Numbered from the stretch's first letter, positions 1 through 7,254 are shown. The stretch is DNA of 18,386 nucleotides from an uncultured Actinomycetes bacterium (GCA_903899145.1 CAIUHY010000016.1:1-18386); one strand, 5' to 3'. Numbers and translations: made by a program. The notes: generated by a model not told the origin, from the sequence alone.

Positions 1-18
1 ATTGCTACGCAAAGACCT

Positions 19-93
19 GGACGATTGGCTCAGCGGTAGAGCACCACATTGACATTGTGGGGGTCACTGGTTCGATCCCAGTATCGTCCACCA
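19..93 (+). tRNA. tRNA-Val (anticodon GAC)
   Basis: The full cloverleaf can be drawn by eye. The acceptor stem pairs 19-25 with 83-89, the D arm is 28-42, the anticodon stem pairs CCACA (44-48) with TGTGG (56-60), and the T arm is 66-82 with a TTCGATC loop. The anticodon at 51-53 is GAC, which reads the valine codons GUC and GUU. A discriminator A at 90 is followed by an encoded CCA (91-93). The 18 bases before it show no clear promoter, so it may belong to a tRNA cluster starting outside the window. A -10 box for the next gene starts only 4 nt after the CCA. Confidence 0.97.
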
Positions 94-97
94 TCAC

Positions 98-103
98 TAA
101 ACT
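98..103 (+). promoter_or_regulatory. -10 box of a leaderless promoter for the LysE/ArgO exporter
   Basis: TAAACT fits TANNNT and ends 6 nt before the ATG at 110, so transcription would begin at or next to the start codon. No Shine-Dalgarno sequence precedes the ATG. The -35 region would lie inside the T arm of the tRNA gene, and no TTGACA-like box is seen there. Confidence 0.6.
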
Positions 104-109
104 AATCTC

Positions 110-715
110 ATGATCGCCCTACTTTCAGGACTTTTCGCGGGCCTCTCCCTAATCATCGCAATTGGCGCACAAAACGCTTTTGTTATCAGACAAGGTCTAA
201 CTAGGCAGCATGTCTCACTTGTCGTAGTCATTTGCTCAGCATCTGATGCATTTTTAATCTCACTAGGTGCTGGTGGGCTTGGAGCAGTCATCCAATCCCA
301 TTCAGGAGTTCTAGAATTTATCCGCTGGTTTGGTGTTATCTACCTGACTTGGTTTGGAATTAAGAGCTTGCGAGCAGTTCTGAGCGAGCAAACATTTCAT
401 GCGACATCTGACGCTACTGCTAGTAGAAAAAGTGTCGCTAGAAAAACTCTTGCTCTGACATTTCTCAATCCACACGTTTATCTAGATACAGTCATCCTGC
501 TTGGCGCTATTGCTAATCAATTTAAAGGAAAGACGTGGTACTTCGCCGCAGGGGCAATGGTCGGCAGCGTCATCTGGTTCACCACGATTGGATACGGGGC
601 CAAATCTGCTTCTAAATATATGTCCAGGCCAATCTTTTGGAAGGTGTTGGATGTAGTGATCGCTCTCGTGATGTTCTGGGTGGCGGCCTATTTGGCCTTT
701 CATAACTTTAAATAG
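110..715 (+). CDS. LysE/ArgO-family amino acid exporter
   Basis: This 201-residue, highly hydrophobic protein should be a six-helix inner-membrane exporter. It carries the hallmark IGAQNAFVIRQG at residues 18-29, at the end of the first helix, and FLNPHVYLDT at 118-127. Both are typical of the LysE/ArgO branch, which exports lysine and arginine. The length matches the family (about 200). The basic or polar loop at about 92-112 separates the two helix triplets. The substrate is inferred from motif similarity only; another basic or small amino acid is possible. The ATG at 110 is supported by a -10 box 6 nt upstream and by the N-terminus, which enters the first helix at once. No LysG-type regulator gene is adjacent. 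Confidence 0.88.
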   Translation: MIALLSGLFAGLSLIIAIGAQNAFVIRQGLTRQHVSLVVVICSASDAFLISLGAGGLGAVIQSHSGVLEFIRWFGVIYLTWFGIKSLRAVLSEQTFHATSDATASRKSVARKTLALTFLNPHVYLDTVILLGAIANQFKGKTWYFAAGAMVGSVIWFTTIGYGAKSASKYMSRPIFWKVLDVVIALVMFWVAAYLAFHNFK

Positions 716-751
716 AGGTCATTTATGGGCCGCAAAATCCATGCTTCGGAG

Positions 752-757
752 TAATCT
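752..757 (+). promoter_or_regulatory. -10 box of a leaderless promoter for the formamidase-family gene
   Basis: TAATCT ends 6 nt before the ATG at 764. The nearest purine-rich run (GGAG, 748-751) lies 12 nt from the ATG, too far for a good ribosome-binding site, so leaderless initiation explains the start better. Confidence 0.6.
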
Positions 758-763
758 TCACTC

Positions 764-1684
764 ATGAGCACACCAATGGTTAAGTTAAGTCGCGATCAAC
801 ATATCTGGTCATTTAATGCAGAGATGAAGCCAGTGATAAGCGTTGATCCAGGAACCATCGTTGAAATTGAAACATGGGATTGCTTTACGGGTCAGGTTCA
901 AAGTGAATCTGACACAGTTGAAAAACTTGATCTCTCTCGTATCAATAGTGCCACTGGTCCGATCGCTATTAATGGCGCAGAACCTGGGGATCTATTAGCT
1001 GTAACTTTGATCGATATCCAGCCTGGCCCTCAAGGTGCTGGAATGGTTATCCCTGAGTGGGGTCAACTCATCGACCATTGTCAATCACCTGTTACAAGAA
1101 TTTTTAAAGTTAAAGATGGCGTTATCACAATGAACGACCATGTTTCTTTTCCTGCAAAACCAATGTTTGGAGTAATCGGTGTTGCACCAGCTAGCGGAGA
1201 TATCCCAACATTTGACGCAGGATCCCATGGCGGCAATATGGATGATCATTGGAATGGAATTGGTGCAACTGTTTATTTGCCAGTTTTCCAACCAGGTGGG
1301 CAGCTTGCAATTGGGGATATGCACGCATCAATGGGTGATGGTGAGATATCGGGAACTGGTGTTGAAATTGGTGGAAAAGGTATTATCAAAGTAGACCTAG
1401 TAAAGAATAAAAAAATTGGGTTTCCCGTTACCGAAACATCAGATTCTTGGTACACACATGGATCAACAGCAAATGACATTAATTTAGCTCTCAAACTTGC
1501 CTGCGAGGAAGCTGCCAAATTACTTGTTGATGAGTGGTCATTCACCATGGAGGATGCATTTATTTTTCTTTCCGTTGCATGCGATCTTGGCTTGGCGGCC
1601 TACTACCACCCATCACCTGGATGTGTGACTGCACGCATGCGTGTGCCAAAGATTTCGGCTGCTCCTACCCCGTTTAAGCGTTAA
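764..1684 (+). CDS. acetamidase/formamidase-family amidohydrolase
   Basis: The 306-residue cytosolic protein belongs to the FmdA/AmdA family, whose members hydrolyse formamide, acetamide and related short amides to ammonia and the acid. Family landmarks are GPIAINGAEPGDLLAV (about residues 65-80), SHGGNMD (about 153-159), GDMHASMGDGEISGTGVE (about 184-201) and the C-terminal SPGCVTARMRVPK. There is no signal peptide. The length agrees with the shorter (about 300-residue) bacterial members. It lies 121 bp upstream of an APC permease on the same strand, which suggests use of an imported nitrogen compound, although the permease has its own ribosome-binding site and perhaps its own promoter. The exact amide substrate cannot be read from the sequence. 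Confidence 0.88.
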   Translation: MSTPMVKLSRDQHIWSFNAEMKPVISVDPGTIVEIETWDCFTGQVQSESDTVEKLDLSRINSATGPIAINGAEPGDLLAVTLIDIQPGPQGAGMVIPEWGQLIDHCQSPVTRIFKVKDGVITMNDHVSFPAKPMFGVIGVAPASGDIPTFDAGSHGGNMDDHWNGIGATVYLPVFQPGGQLAIGDMHASMGDGEISGTGVEIGGKGIIKVDLVKNKKIGFPVTETSDSWYTHGSTANDINLALKLACEEAAKLLVDEWSFTMEDAFIFLSVACDLGLAAYYHPSPGCVTARMRVPKISAAPTPFKR

Positions 1685-1795
1685 TCTTTCTAAAATATCT
1701 GCCCATTACAGGGCCTTTATTCCTTTTCTTCTGACACACTTTCTTTACTTAAGAGGCCTTCCCTTTAGACGCTTCTTGCATAACAGGTAATGAAC

Positions 1796-1803
1796 AAGGA
1801 GAG
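1796..1803 (+). promoter_or_regulatory. strong Shine-Dalgarno sequence of the APC permease
   Basis: AAGGAGAG lies just ahead of the ATG at 1806. It is the clearest ribosome-binding site in the window and fixes this start. It shows that the permease mRNA has a 5' leader, unlike most first genes here. Confidence 0.8.
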
Positions 1804-1805
1804 AT

Positions 1806-3254
1806 ATGAGTAACCCAGTCACTAAGCTCGAAGGAAATGCGATTGGCCTGCGTGAAGTCGTATTCCAGTCAATCTGCTCAATGGCGCCAGGAGCTGCAAT
1901 CGCAGCATCTATTCCTTTCGGCTCACCACTTGCTGGTGGAGCTCTTCCACTAGCAGTTCTTTTTGCATTTATTGGAATCCTCTTCACGGCTTCAAGTATC
2001 GGACAGCTCGCAAAGCACATTCCTGCTGCAGGATCTGTAGCAACATATAGCGCAATCGGACTTCGTCCTTGGGTTGGCTATCTCGTTGGATGGGCATATG
2101 CAGCAGTTGAAGTTCTCATCGTTCCACTTGTCATGCTGCAACTTGGTTACACAGTTGCTGGTGAATGGAACGCAAACAGCAAAGGTTTCCCTCTAGGTTC
2201 TTGGTGGGTATTTATGACCCTAGGAACATTGCTTGTATGTTTCCTTGTTTACCGCGGAGTTCGCACATCAGCCAAGGTGGGAACATGGCTCGGTTTCTTT
2301 GAAATCACAGTCTTCGTCCTTTTGGGCATATTCCTTGTTTTTAAAGCAGGACACAACAACACGTTGTCAGTATTTACAACTGCCCACGCTAATGCCAAAG
2401 GTTTCCATGGTTGGTCAGGTGTCATTGCAGGTTCTGTCTATACACTTCTAGCATTCTCTGGCTTTGAAGCTGCCGCTCCTCTCGCAGAAGAGAGCAAAGA
2501 TCCTCGCAAAAACGTTCCAAAAGCAATCATGATTGCAACTGTTTCCATTGGTGCGGTTTATATCTTCACCACCTATGCAGCGACCGTTGTCTTTGGTCCA
2601 GATAACTTCAAGGACTTTTCTGGATTTAACAACGGAGTCCCATGGGATGGACTTGCCAAGGGTGTCTCAGGTGTCTTCTATGTATTCGTCATCATCGCGA
2701 TCGTGAACTCCACAATCGCAAATGCGAATGCAGGAGCAAACGTCTTCACCCGTACTGCATATGCATTTGGCCGCGTCGGAGCATTCCCTCGCAGCTTCGC
2801 GAATCTAGATGCAAAGTACAAGTCACCACGCAATGCTCTTCTCTGGCAGCTTATTATTGGGTTAATCCTTGGACTTGGGCTTGGATTTAAGTACACACCT
2901 CAGGTTGCATTTGGAATCGTTGCTACCGGTCTTGTTGTGATTGTCGTACTTGTTTATATCGTTGCAAATATCGCTTGTATTGGCTACTACGCAAAGCACC
3001 GCAAAGAAGAGCGCCACCTATTCCTACACATAATCGTGCCAGTGATCGGTGTTCTCTTCCTTATCCCTGGATTCCTCAATGCCGCGGGTATAACTGGTAT
3101 TCCAGGACTTGGATTCATCGTCGCACTTGCTAAGCCACTTTCATATGCCGCCTACTTCATGGCGATATGGATGGTTGTTGGAGTCATCAGCCTCTTCATT
3201 TTAAAGAAGAAGAATCCAAAGGCAATTGAAGAAGTTGCAACAATCCACGTATAA
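1806..3254 (+). CDS. APC-superfamily amino acid/amine permease
   Basis: This 482-residue protein is hydrophobic throughout and should form about 12 transmembrane helices. APC traits are a GAAIAASIPFGSPLAGG stretch in the first helix region (unwound Gly-rich helix 1), AGSVATYSAIGLRPWVGYLVGWAY at about 77-100, and FSGFEAAAPLAEES followed by DPRKNVPKA at about 218-240, the conserved helix 6-loop 7 signature of amino acid-polyamine-organocation transporters. It should import an amino acid, amine or similar compound by cation coupling. The specificity is unknown. The gene follows the formamidase-family gene by 121 bp, so a shared nitrogen-scavenging role is plausible but inferred. It ends at a strong hairpin terminator. 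The start is set by AAGGAGAG just upstream. Confidence 0.9.
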   Translation: MSNPVTKLEGNAIGLREVVFQSICSMAPGAAIAASIPFGSPLAGGALPLAVLFAFIGILFTASSIGQLAKHIPAAGSVATYSAIGLRPWVGYLVGWAYAAVEVLIVPLVMLQLGYTVAGEWNANSKGFPLGSWWVFMTLGTLLVCFLVYRGVRTSAKVGTWLGFFEITVFVLLGIFLVFKAGHNNTLSVFTTAHANAKGFHGWSGVIAGSVYTLLAFSGFEAAAPLAEESKDPRKNVPKAIMIATVSIGAVYIFTTYAATVVFGPDNFKDFSGFNNGVPWDGLAKGVSGVFYVFVIIAIVNSTIANANAGANVFTRTAYAFGRVGAFPRSFANLDAKYKSPRNALLWQLIIGLILGLGLGFKYTPQVAFGIVATGLVVIVVLVYIVANIACIGYYAKHRKEERHLFLHIIVPVIGVLFLIPGFLNAAGITGIPGLGFIVALAKPLSYAAYFMAIWMVVGVISLFILKKKNPKAIEEVATIHV

Positions 3255-3262
3255 ATAATATT

Positions 3263-3296
3263 AAAAAAGCCCATCAGTTATCTGGTGGGCTTTTTT
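3263..3296. terminator. bidirectional intrinsic terminator between convergent genes
   Basis: AAAAAAGCCCATCAG pairs with CTGGTGGGCTTTTTT around a TTAT loop, giving about 15 pairs with one G-U wobble. An A-run precedes and a T-run follows, so it works as a rho-independent terminator on either strand. It closes the APC permease (+) and the acetyltransferase (-). The last two bases overlap the acetyltransferase TAA stop (3297-3295 on the minus strand). Confidence 0.92.
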
Positions 3297-3837
3297 ATTT
3301 CCATTCTAATTTCAAAATTGCATAAAGGCTACCGTTAACCCATTCACCTTTAAATAGCTCATCCTCTTTGTATTCTGCTTCTAAGCGCATTCCCAGACGC
3401 TCGGCAACTTTGATAGAAGCAGTATTTCTCTGATCGATATATGCAGATATGCGGTGGAGGTCAAAGGTGGCGAAGGCGAAAGAGATCAGTTCTTTGGTCA
3501 CTTCGGTTGCGTAACCCTGACCTGAATATTGAGGATTTATCACCCACCCAATTTCTGCATGATGGTGCTCTTTAGCAACAAGTCCAATATTGGATTGACC
3601 GATCACTTTGCCGCTCTCCTTCAGCTGCCAGACAAAATCAAGATGGTCTTCATTTTCAGTAAATTTTTGTGAAGCAATACTTTTAACTAACGCTTCATGA
3701 ACTTGATCTCTTGTACGTATGGGCCACGGTATATAGCGCACAACGTTTCCATCTGATTGATATTCAAAAAGGTCCGCTTCATCACTAAATTCGAATGGGC
3801 GAGCAAGAATTCGTTCGCTTTTGAAGGAGAAGGGCAT
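3295..3837 (-). CDS. GNAT-family N-acetyltransferase (RimJ/RimL-like)
   Basis: The 180-residue protein has the layout of RimJ/RimL-type GCN5-related acetyltransferases. The N-terminus has the SERILARPFEFSDEADLFEY pattern (7-26). The acetyl-CoA loop is QYSGQGYA (103-110), and the family's NTASIKVAERLGM segment (138-150) follows LHRISAYID. The acceptor is unknown: a protein N-terminus, aminoglycoside or small amine are all family possibilities. The gene starts 8 nt after the aldo/keto reductase stop and has no -10 box of its own at the usual distance, so it is probably cotranscribed with that gene. Its stop codon lies inside the shared terminator hairpin. Confidence 0.88.
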   Translation of the reverse strand: MPFSFKSERILARPFEFSDEADLFEYQSDGNVVRYIPWPIRTRDQVHEALVKSIASQKFTENEDHLDFVWQLKESGKVIGQSNIGLVAKEHHHAEIGWVINPQYSGQGYATEVTKELISFAFATFDLHRISAYIDQRNTASIKVAERLGMRLEAEYKEDELFKGEWVNGSLYAILKLEWK

Positions 3838-3845
3838 GAAAACGG

Positions 3846-4772
3846 CTATGCGCTTGCTGCGTTAAGAGATGCCACTTCATCATTGGTTAGTGAAATTACA
3901 TTCATAGTCTCTTTTAGTTGCTCAACTGTGCGAGCACTTGCGATTGGAGTGCTTACGGCAGAATTTGCCCGAAGCCAACCAAGTGCGACTGATGAAAGTG
4001 AAGCTTCATGAGTCTTTGCAATTTTCTCAAGAGTCTCAACCACTTGCCAACCTTTTGCTGTCTGGTACTGCTGAACACTTTCAGCACGAACTGAATCAAC
4101 CTTCACGCCAGGGCGATATTTGCCAGATAAAAACCCACGAGCAAGGCCATAGAAAGGAAGGGCTGAGATTCCTAAACTCTTAACAACTTCTGCCTGCTCT
4201 GCCTCAAATGGATTACGCTCCATCAGGTTATATTGATCTTGTAGGACAATGTATTGAGCAAAGCCATTCTTAATAGAAGTTTCGACTGCAACTTTCAATC
4301 GCTCGCCCGTATGTTGTGATGCGCCTATGTAGCGGACTTTGCCCGCCTTAATTACATCTGTATATGTTCCGAGCGTCTCTTCTAGTGGAGTTTTTTTATC
4401 ATCTTCATGTGAGTAATACAGGTCAATTCTGTCTGTCTGTAGGCGCCTCAGCGAATCATCAAGGGCCGAATTGATATTGCTTTTTGATAAGCCTGGGCGA
4501 GTTGAAAGCTTTGCAACTTTAGTAGCAATTACTAGCTTGTCGCGGTTGCCACGAGACTTCATCCAATTTCCAATAATAGTTTCAGATTCCCCGCCTACAT
4601 TTCCCTCTTTCCATTCAGAGTAAACATCAGCTGTGTCAATAAAATTACCTCCTGCTTGAAAATAAGCATCAAGCACTGCGAAAGATTCTGATTCATCTGC
4701 GCTCCACCCGAATGTATTGCCGCCTAGGCAGAGAGGGTGTACTTCGAGGTCTGTTTTTGGAAGTGTGATCAT
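3846..4772 (-). CDS. aldo/keto reductase
   Basis: The 308-residue protein is an NADPH-dependent aldo/keto reductase with a TIM-barrel fold. The catalytic tetrad can be placed: Asp46 in FIDTADVY, Tyr51, Lys85 in VIATKVAK and His122 in LYYSHEDD. The GGESETIIGNW segment and the QDQYNLMERNPFE strand (QYNLxxR) are typical of the YajO/AKR-type oxidoreductases that reduce diverse aldehydes and ketones. The C-terminal cofactor region STPIASARTVEQLKE is present. The substrate is unknown. A -10 box overlaps the stop of the upstream exporter gene, so the reductase can be transcribed alone as well as by read-through. The acetyltransferase gene follows by 8 nt. Confidence 0.93.
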   Translation of the reverse strand: MITLPKTDLEVHPLCLGGNTFGWSADESESFAVLDAYFQAGGNFIDTADVYSEWKEGNVGGESETIIGNWMKSRGNRDKLVIATKVAKLSTRPGLSKSNINSALDDSLRRLQTDRIDLYYSHEDDKKTPLEETLGTYTDVIKAGKVRYIGASQHTGERLKVAVETSIKNGFAQYIVLQDQYNLMERNPFEAEQAEVVKSLGISALPFYGLARGFLSGKYRPGVKVDSVRAESVQQYQTAKGWQVVETLEKIAKTHEASLSSVALGWLRANSAVSTPIASARTVEQLKETMNVISLTNDEVASLNAASA

Positions 4773-4778
4773 GTCCTA

Positions 4779-4784
4779 AACTTA
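4779..4784 (-). promoter_or_regulatory. -10 box of a leaderless promoter for the aldo/keto reductase, overlapping a stop codon
   Basis: On the minus strand TAAGTT ends 6 nt before the ATG at 4772. Its first three bases are the TAA stop of the RhtB-type exporter (4784-4782), so the promoter is embedded in the end of the upstream gene. Confidence 0.5.
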
Positions 4785-5414
4785 CCGCGGACTGGTAAGA
4801 AACAAACCAATTGCCAAGACGATAATCCCAACTGCTGAGATACCAGTCAAAGTCCTTCGAACCGCGGGGCGACCAAGATATACAGACGCCTTGTCGACGA
4901 CAGTGATAAGGAATGAATACCAAGAGACCGATACGCATACTTGAACACATGCGAGCAAGAGAATTCCCCAGGCGAGTGAATAGTGTTTAGGAACAAATTG
5001 AGGGATGAAGGCAACGGCAAAGACAGCTGCCTTCACGTTTGTGAGGTTTGTTAAAAGCCCTAAACGATAAGCAGCAAGGGGCTTAGTTTTAGCCCCTCCT
5101 GCATAATCAAACTTTCCAAATTCATTGCGCAGCAGTAAAAGTGTTTGAACAGCTAAACCAACCAGGAAGATAACGCCAGCATATTTAAGGATAGAAAAAG
5201 CCGTGGGAGATTTTGCAAATATGGCAGATAAACCAACCGATGAAAGTGCACCCCAAATAAGGAGCCCGGTTGCATTACCAAAGACCGAGTAAAAGGCTGC
5301 GCGTCTTCCCCCTACTAAACATTGACGCAGAATCATTGCCATCCCCTGCCCAGGAACCATCGCAAGGAAAAGCGCGGTAGCAACAAATGCAGGAATTATC
5401 TTTACTAAGGACAC
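4782..5414 (-). CDS. LysE/RhtB-family exporter, GTG start proposed
   Basis: This is a six-helix exporter of the LysE/RhtB superfamily, distinct from the ArgO-like one near the left edge. It has the VPGQGMAMILRQCLVGGRRAA stretch (helix 1 and loop), followed by FGNATGLLIWGALSSVGLSAI and, later, NLTNVKAAVFAVAFIPQFV (family NPK-like segment). The frame is open to an ATG at 5462 (226 residues), but a GTG at 5414 fits better: a TACCTT -10 box ends 6 nt upstream of it, and the 210-residue product starts just ahead of helix 1, as family members do. Members export homoserine, threonine, leucine or other small amino acids; the substrate here is open. Confidence 0.85.
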   Translation of the reverse strand: MSLVKIIPAFVATALFLAMVPGQGMAMILRQCLVGGRRAAFYSVFGNATGLLIWGALSSVGLSAIFAKSPTAFSILKYAGVIFLVGLAVQTLLLLRNEFGKFDYAGGAKTKPLAAYRLGLLTNLTNVKAAVFAVAFIPQFVPKHYSLAWGILLLACVQVCVSVSWYSFLITVVDKASVYLGRPAVRRTLTGISAVGIIVLAIGLFLTSPR

Positions 5415-5420
5415 TGAAAG

Positions 5421-5426
5421 AAGGTA
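5421..5426 (-). promoter_or_regulatory. -10 box of a leaderless promoter for the RhtB-type exporter
   Basis: TACCTT on the minus strand ends 6 nt before a GTG at 5414. Neither an SD sequence nor a -10 box at the right distance exists for the upstream ATG at 5462. Confidence 0.5.
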
Positions 5427-5478
5427 GTCAGCCCAAGACTTAAGGTCAATGTGTAGGGGCATTGTCAGATGATCACGC

Positions 5479-5484
5479 TAGCGT
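5479..5484 (+). promoter_or_regulatory. -10 box of a leaderless promoter for the DnaQ-like exonuclease
   Basis: TAGCGT ends 7 nt before the ATG at 5492. The same hexamer and spacing occur upstream of the desulfurase homologue (15953-15958). This supports the ATG at 5492 over the in-frame TTG at 5462. Confidence 0.55.
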
Positions 5485-5491
5485 TACTCAT

Positions 5492-6115
5492 ATGAGCGCT
5501 TCCAAGCTTTTAAGTGAAACCACTTTTATTGTGGTTGATTTGGAGACCACTGGGGGCAGCCCCTTTGCAGGAGCTGTGATTACTGAAGTTGGAGCAGTCA
5601 AAGTAAGAGGCGGTATAGTTCAAGAGGAATTTAAGACTTTCGTTAATCCTCTTTCACCTATTCCTGATTTCATTACTGAACTCACTGGCATAACCGATGA
5701 GATGGTGTGCCTATCCCCCATCATCGATGAAGTACTTCCTGAATTTCTCACCTTCTGTGGTCTAGAGGATGAGGCAGTGCTTGTTGCCCATAACGCGCCT
5801 TTTGATATCAGTTTTCTCAAAGCAGCAGCCAAAGAGATTGAGCACCCTTGGCCTAGATATGAAGTGATTGATACCGCAAGGCTTGCCCGACAATTACTCA
5901 CAAGAGATGAAGTAACAAATTGCAAACTTGGAACCCTTGCAGCATTTTTTAATACAGAAGTCACTCCGACCCATAGGGCCTTAGATGACGCTCAAACAAC
6001 CACAGAGGTTATGCATAAGCTATTTGAACGTTTAGCTGGCTTTGGTGTCGAGAGCTTTGATGATTTGCAGAAATTCTCTCGCAAGCGAATTGCGCGAGAT
6101 TCAAGACTTATTTAA
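5492..6115 (+). CDS. DnaQ-like DEDDh 3'-5' exonuclease
   Basis: Numbering is from the ATG at 5492 (207 residues). All three exonuclease motifs are intact: ExoI VVDLETTG with Asp16 and Glu18, ExoII VAHNAPFDISFL with Asp105, and ExoIII HRALDDAQTT with His161 and Asp166. This is the DEDDh set that binds two metals. It resembles the epsilon-type exonuclease domain found in proofreading subunits and in actinobacterial DnaQ-UvrC-like fusions. Here the protein stops shortly after the domain with a basic tail and has no GIY-YIG part. It is probably a stand-alone repair or proofreading exonuclease. The 3' end overlaps trpD tail to tail by 8 nt. A TTG at 5462 would give 217 residues but lacks promoter or SD support. 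Confidence 0.9.
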   Translation: MSASKLLSETTFIVVDLETTGGSPFAGAVITEVGAVKVRGGIVQEEFKTFVNPLSPIPDFITELTGITDEMVCLSPIIDEVLPEFLTFCGLEDEAVLVAHNAPFDISFLKAAAKEIEHPWPRYEVIDTARLARQLLTRDEVTNCKLGTLAAFFNTEVTPTHRALDDAQTTTEVMHKLFERLAGFGVESFDDLQKFSRKRIARDSRLI

Positions 6116-7154
6116 TAGACTGCGTGAAGATCGCCCAGTTCTTGAGTGTTTCAAGTGCCGCCCCTGAATCCACGGCAGCTGACGCCTTTGCATATCCGGA
6201 AGCCAACTGCTCTGTTATTGATTTGCCAAAGTCAGCTTCATAAGCAGCAATGGCTGCAGCAGCATTAAGAAGTACGGCATCCCTAGGCGCAAACTTCTCT
6301 CCAGAGAAAATGCGCAACGCAACTGCTGCGTTGTATTCAGATTCCCCGCCAACAAGGCTCTCGATAGGCGCCCTAGAAATTCCTAGTGACTGTGGATCAA
6401 ACTTTTCAGTTTTCATCTTCCCATCATTTATTTGGACAATTGTAGATGTTGTTGAAAGAGTAATCTCATCAATCCCGTCATCGCCACGGAATATAAATCC
6501 TTCTGTCCCCCGCTTCATCAGCACTTCTGCCATGATCGGGATCATCTTCTCTTTTGAGACGCCTAGTGAGATCGCTTTGGGTTTTGCGGGGTTAGCAAGA
6601 GGGCCTAATATGTTAAAAACAGATGCATGGCCTAACTCTTTTCTTGCAGGTGCAGCAAAGCGCGTTGCTGGATGAAATTTAGGAGCAAAACAGAATCCAA
6701 TTCCCGTTGCTTCAAATGTGCTCGCAACTTGAGTGCCATCTAAATCAATATTTATACCCAGCGCCTCAAGAACATCTGCGGCTCCTGATTTAGATGAGGC
6801 AGCCCTAGCTCCATGCTTGACTACTTTGGCACCTGCGGCGCTTGCAATGATCGCAGCGGTCGTTGAAATATTAATTGTGTTAGCGCCATCTCCTCCCGTG
6901 CCGACAGGGTCAACCGCTCTAGCTGTTATAGAAATAGGAGCGCTGTGTTCAAACATCACTTCGATAAACGCTGCGACTTCTGAGGCGCTCTCGCCTCTGG
7001 CTTGAATTCCAAGTAAGAATTCTTTGATCTGATCCTTGCTCGCTGAATCAGAAAGTATCTGACCCATGGACCACCGGGCTTGCTCGGTAGAAAGCAGCTC
7101 GCTATCTGCCAATTGCCCAACGATGGCTGGCCACGAGAGCCGGTCGGAATCCAT
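6108..7154 (-). CDS. trpD: anthranilate phosphoribosyltransferase
   Basis: The 348-residue enzyme transfers phosphoribose from PRPP to anthranilate in tryptophan synthesis. Diagnostic motifs are DPVGTGGDGANTINIST (82-98, PRPP/magnesium site), VVKHGARAASSKSGAADVLEALG (111-133), the RKELGHASVFNILGPLANP segment (171-189) with the anthranilate-binding arginine region, and RGDDGIDEITL. The length matches the family. No other trp gene is nearby; the same isolated position beside ctaE is known in mycobacteria (trpD, Rv2192c). It is divergent from ctaE across 100 bp, with its own leaderless-type promoter, and its stop lies within the 8-nt overlap with the exonuclease gene. Confidence 0.96.
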   Translation of the reverse strand: MDSDRLSWPAIVGQLADSELLSTEQARWSMGQILSDSASKDQIKEFLLGIQARGESASEVAAFIEVMFEHSAPISITARAVDPVGTGGDGANTINISTTAAIIASAAGAKVVKHGARAASSKSGAADVLEALGINIDLDGTQVASTFEATGIGFCFAPKFHPATRFAAPARKELGHASVFNILGPLANPAKPKAISLGVSKEKMIPIMAEVLMKRGTEGFIFRGDDGIDEITLSTTSTIVQINDGKMKTEKFDPQSLGISRAPIESLVGGESEYNAAVALRIFSGEKFAPRDAVLLNAAAAIAAYEADFGKSITEQLASGYAKASAAVDSGAALETLKNWAIFTQSIK

Positions 7155-7160
7155 TGAAGA

Positions 7161-7166
7161 ATCCTA
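7161..7166 (-). promoter_or_regulatory. -10 box of a leaderless promoter for trpD
   Basis: TAGGAT on the minus strand ends 6 nt before the ATG at 7154. No Shine-Dalgarno sequence is present. It shares a 100-bp divergent region with the ctaE promoter. Confidence 0.6.
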
Positions 7167-7242
7167 TCTACGCGTGATCAGACTCACCCGCAATAAGTAG
7201 GCCAAGAGGGCTCTGCCATTAAGAATTAATGGTGAAATCGGG

Positions 7243-7248
7243 AATAAT
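7243..7248 (+). promoter_or_regulatory. -10 box of a leaderless promoter for the ctaE-qcrCAB operon
   Basis: AATAAT (five of six matches to TATAAT) ends 6 nt before the GTG at 7255. This would place the transcript start on the GTG and makes it a better start than the ATG at 7264. Confidence 0.5.
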
Positions 7249-7254
7249 CTCCTC

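Noticed and set aside
748..751. GGAG as ribosome-binding site for the formamidase-family gene
   Set aside because: It is 12 nt from the ATG, longer than usual, and the -10 box at 752-757 with exact leaderless spacing explains the start better.
725..754. Nine-codon frame with a GAGG run 6 nt upstream, between the exporter and the formamidase-family gene
   Set aside because: The end of this frame overlaps the predicted -10 box of the next gene, so it would lie outside that mRNA. It is too short to support on one sequence.
1701..1730. GCCC-ATTACA-GGGC hairpin followed by a T-rich run, as a terminator after the formamidase-family gene
   Set aside because: The stem has only four pairs and the T-run is interrupted by C residues. 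It may attenuate read-through but does not meet the standard for an intrinsic terminator.
5462..5491. TTG start extending the exonuclease by ten residues
   Set aside because: No SD or -10 box fits it, and the extra residues precede the conserved first strand. The ATG at 5492 has a -10 box at the right distance.
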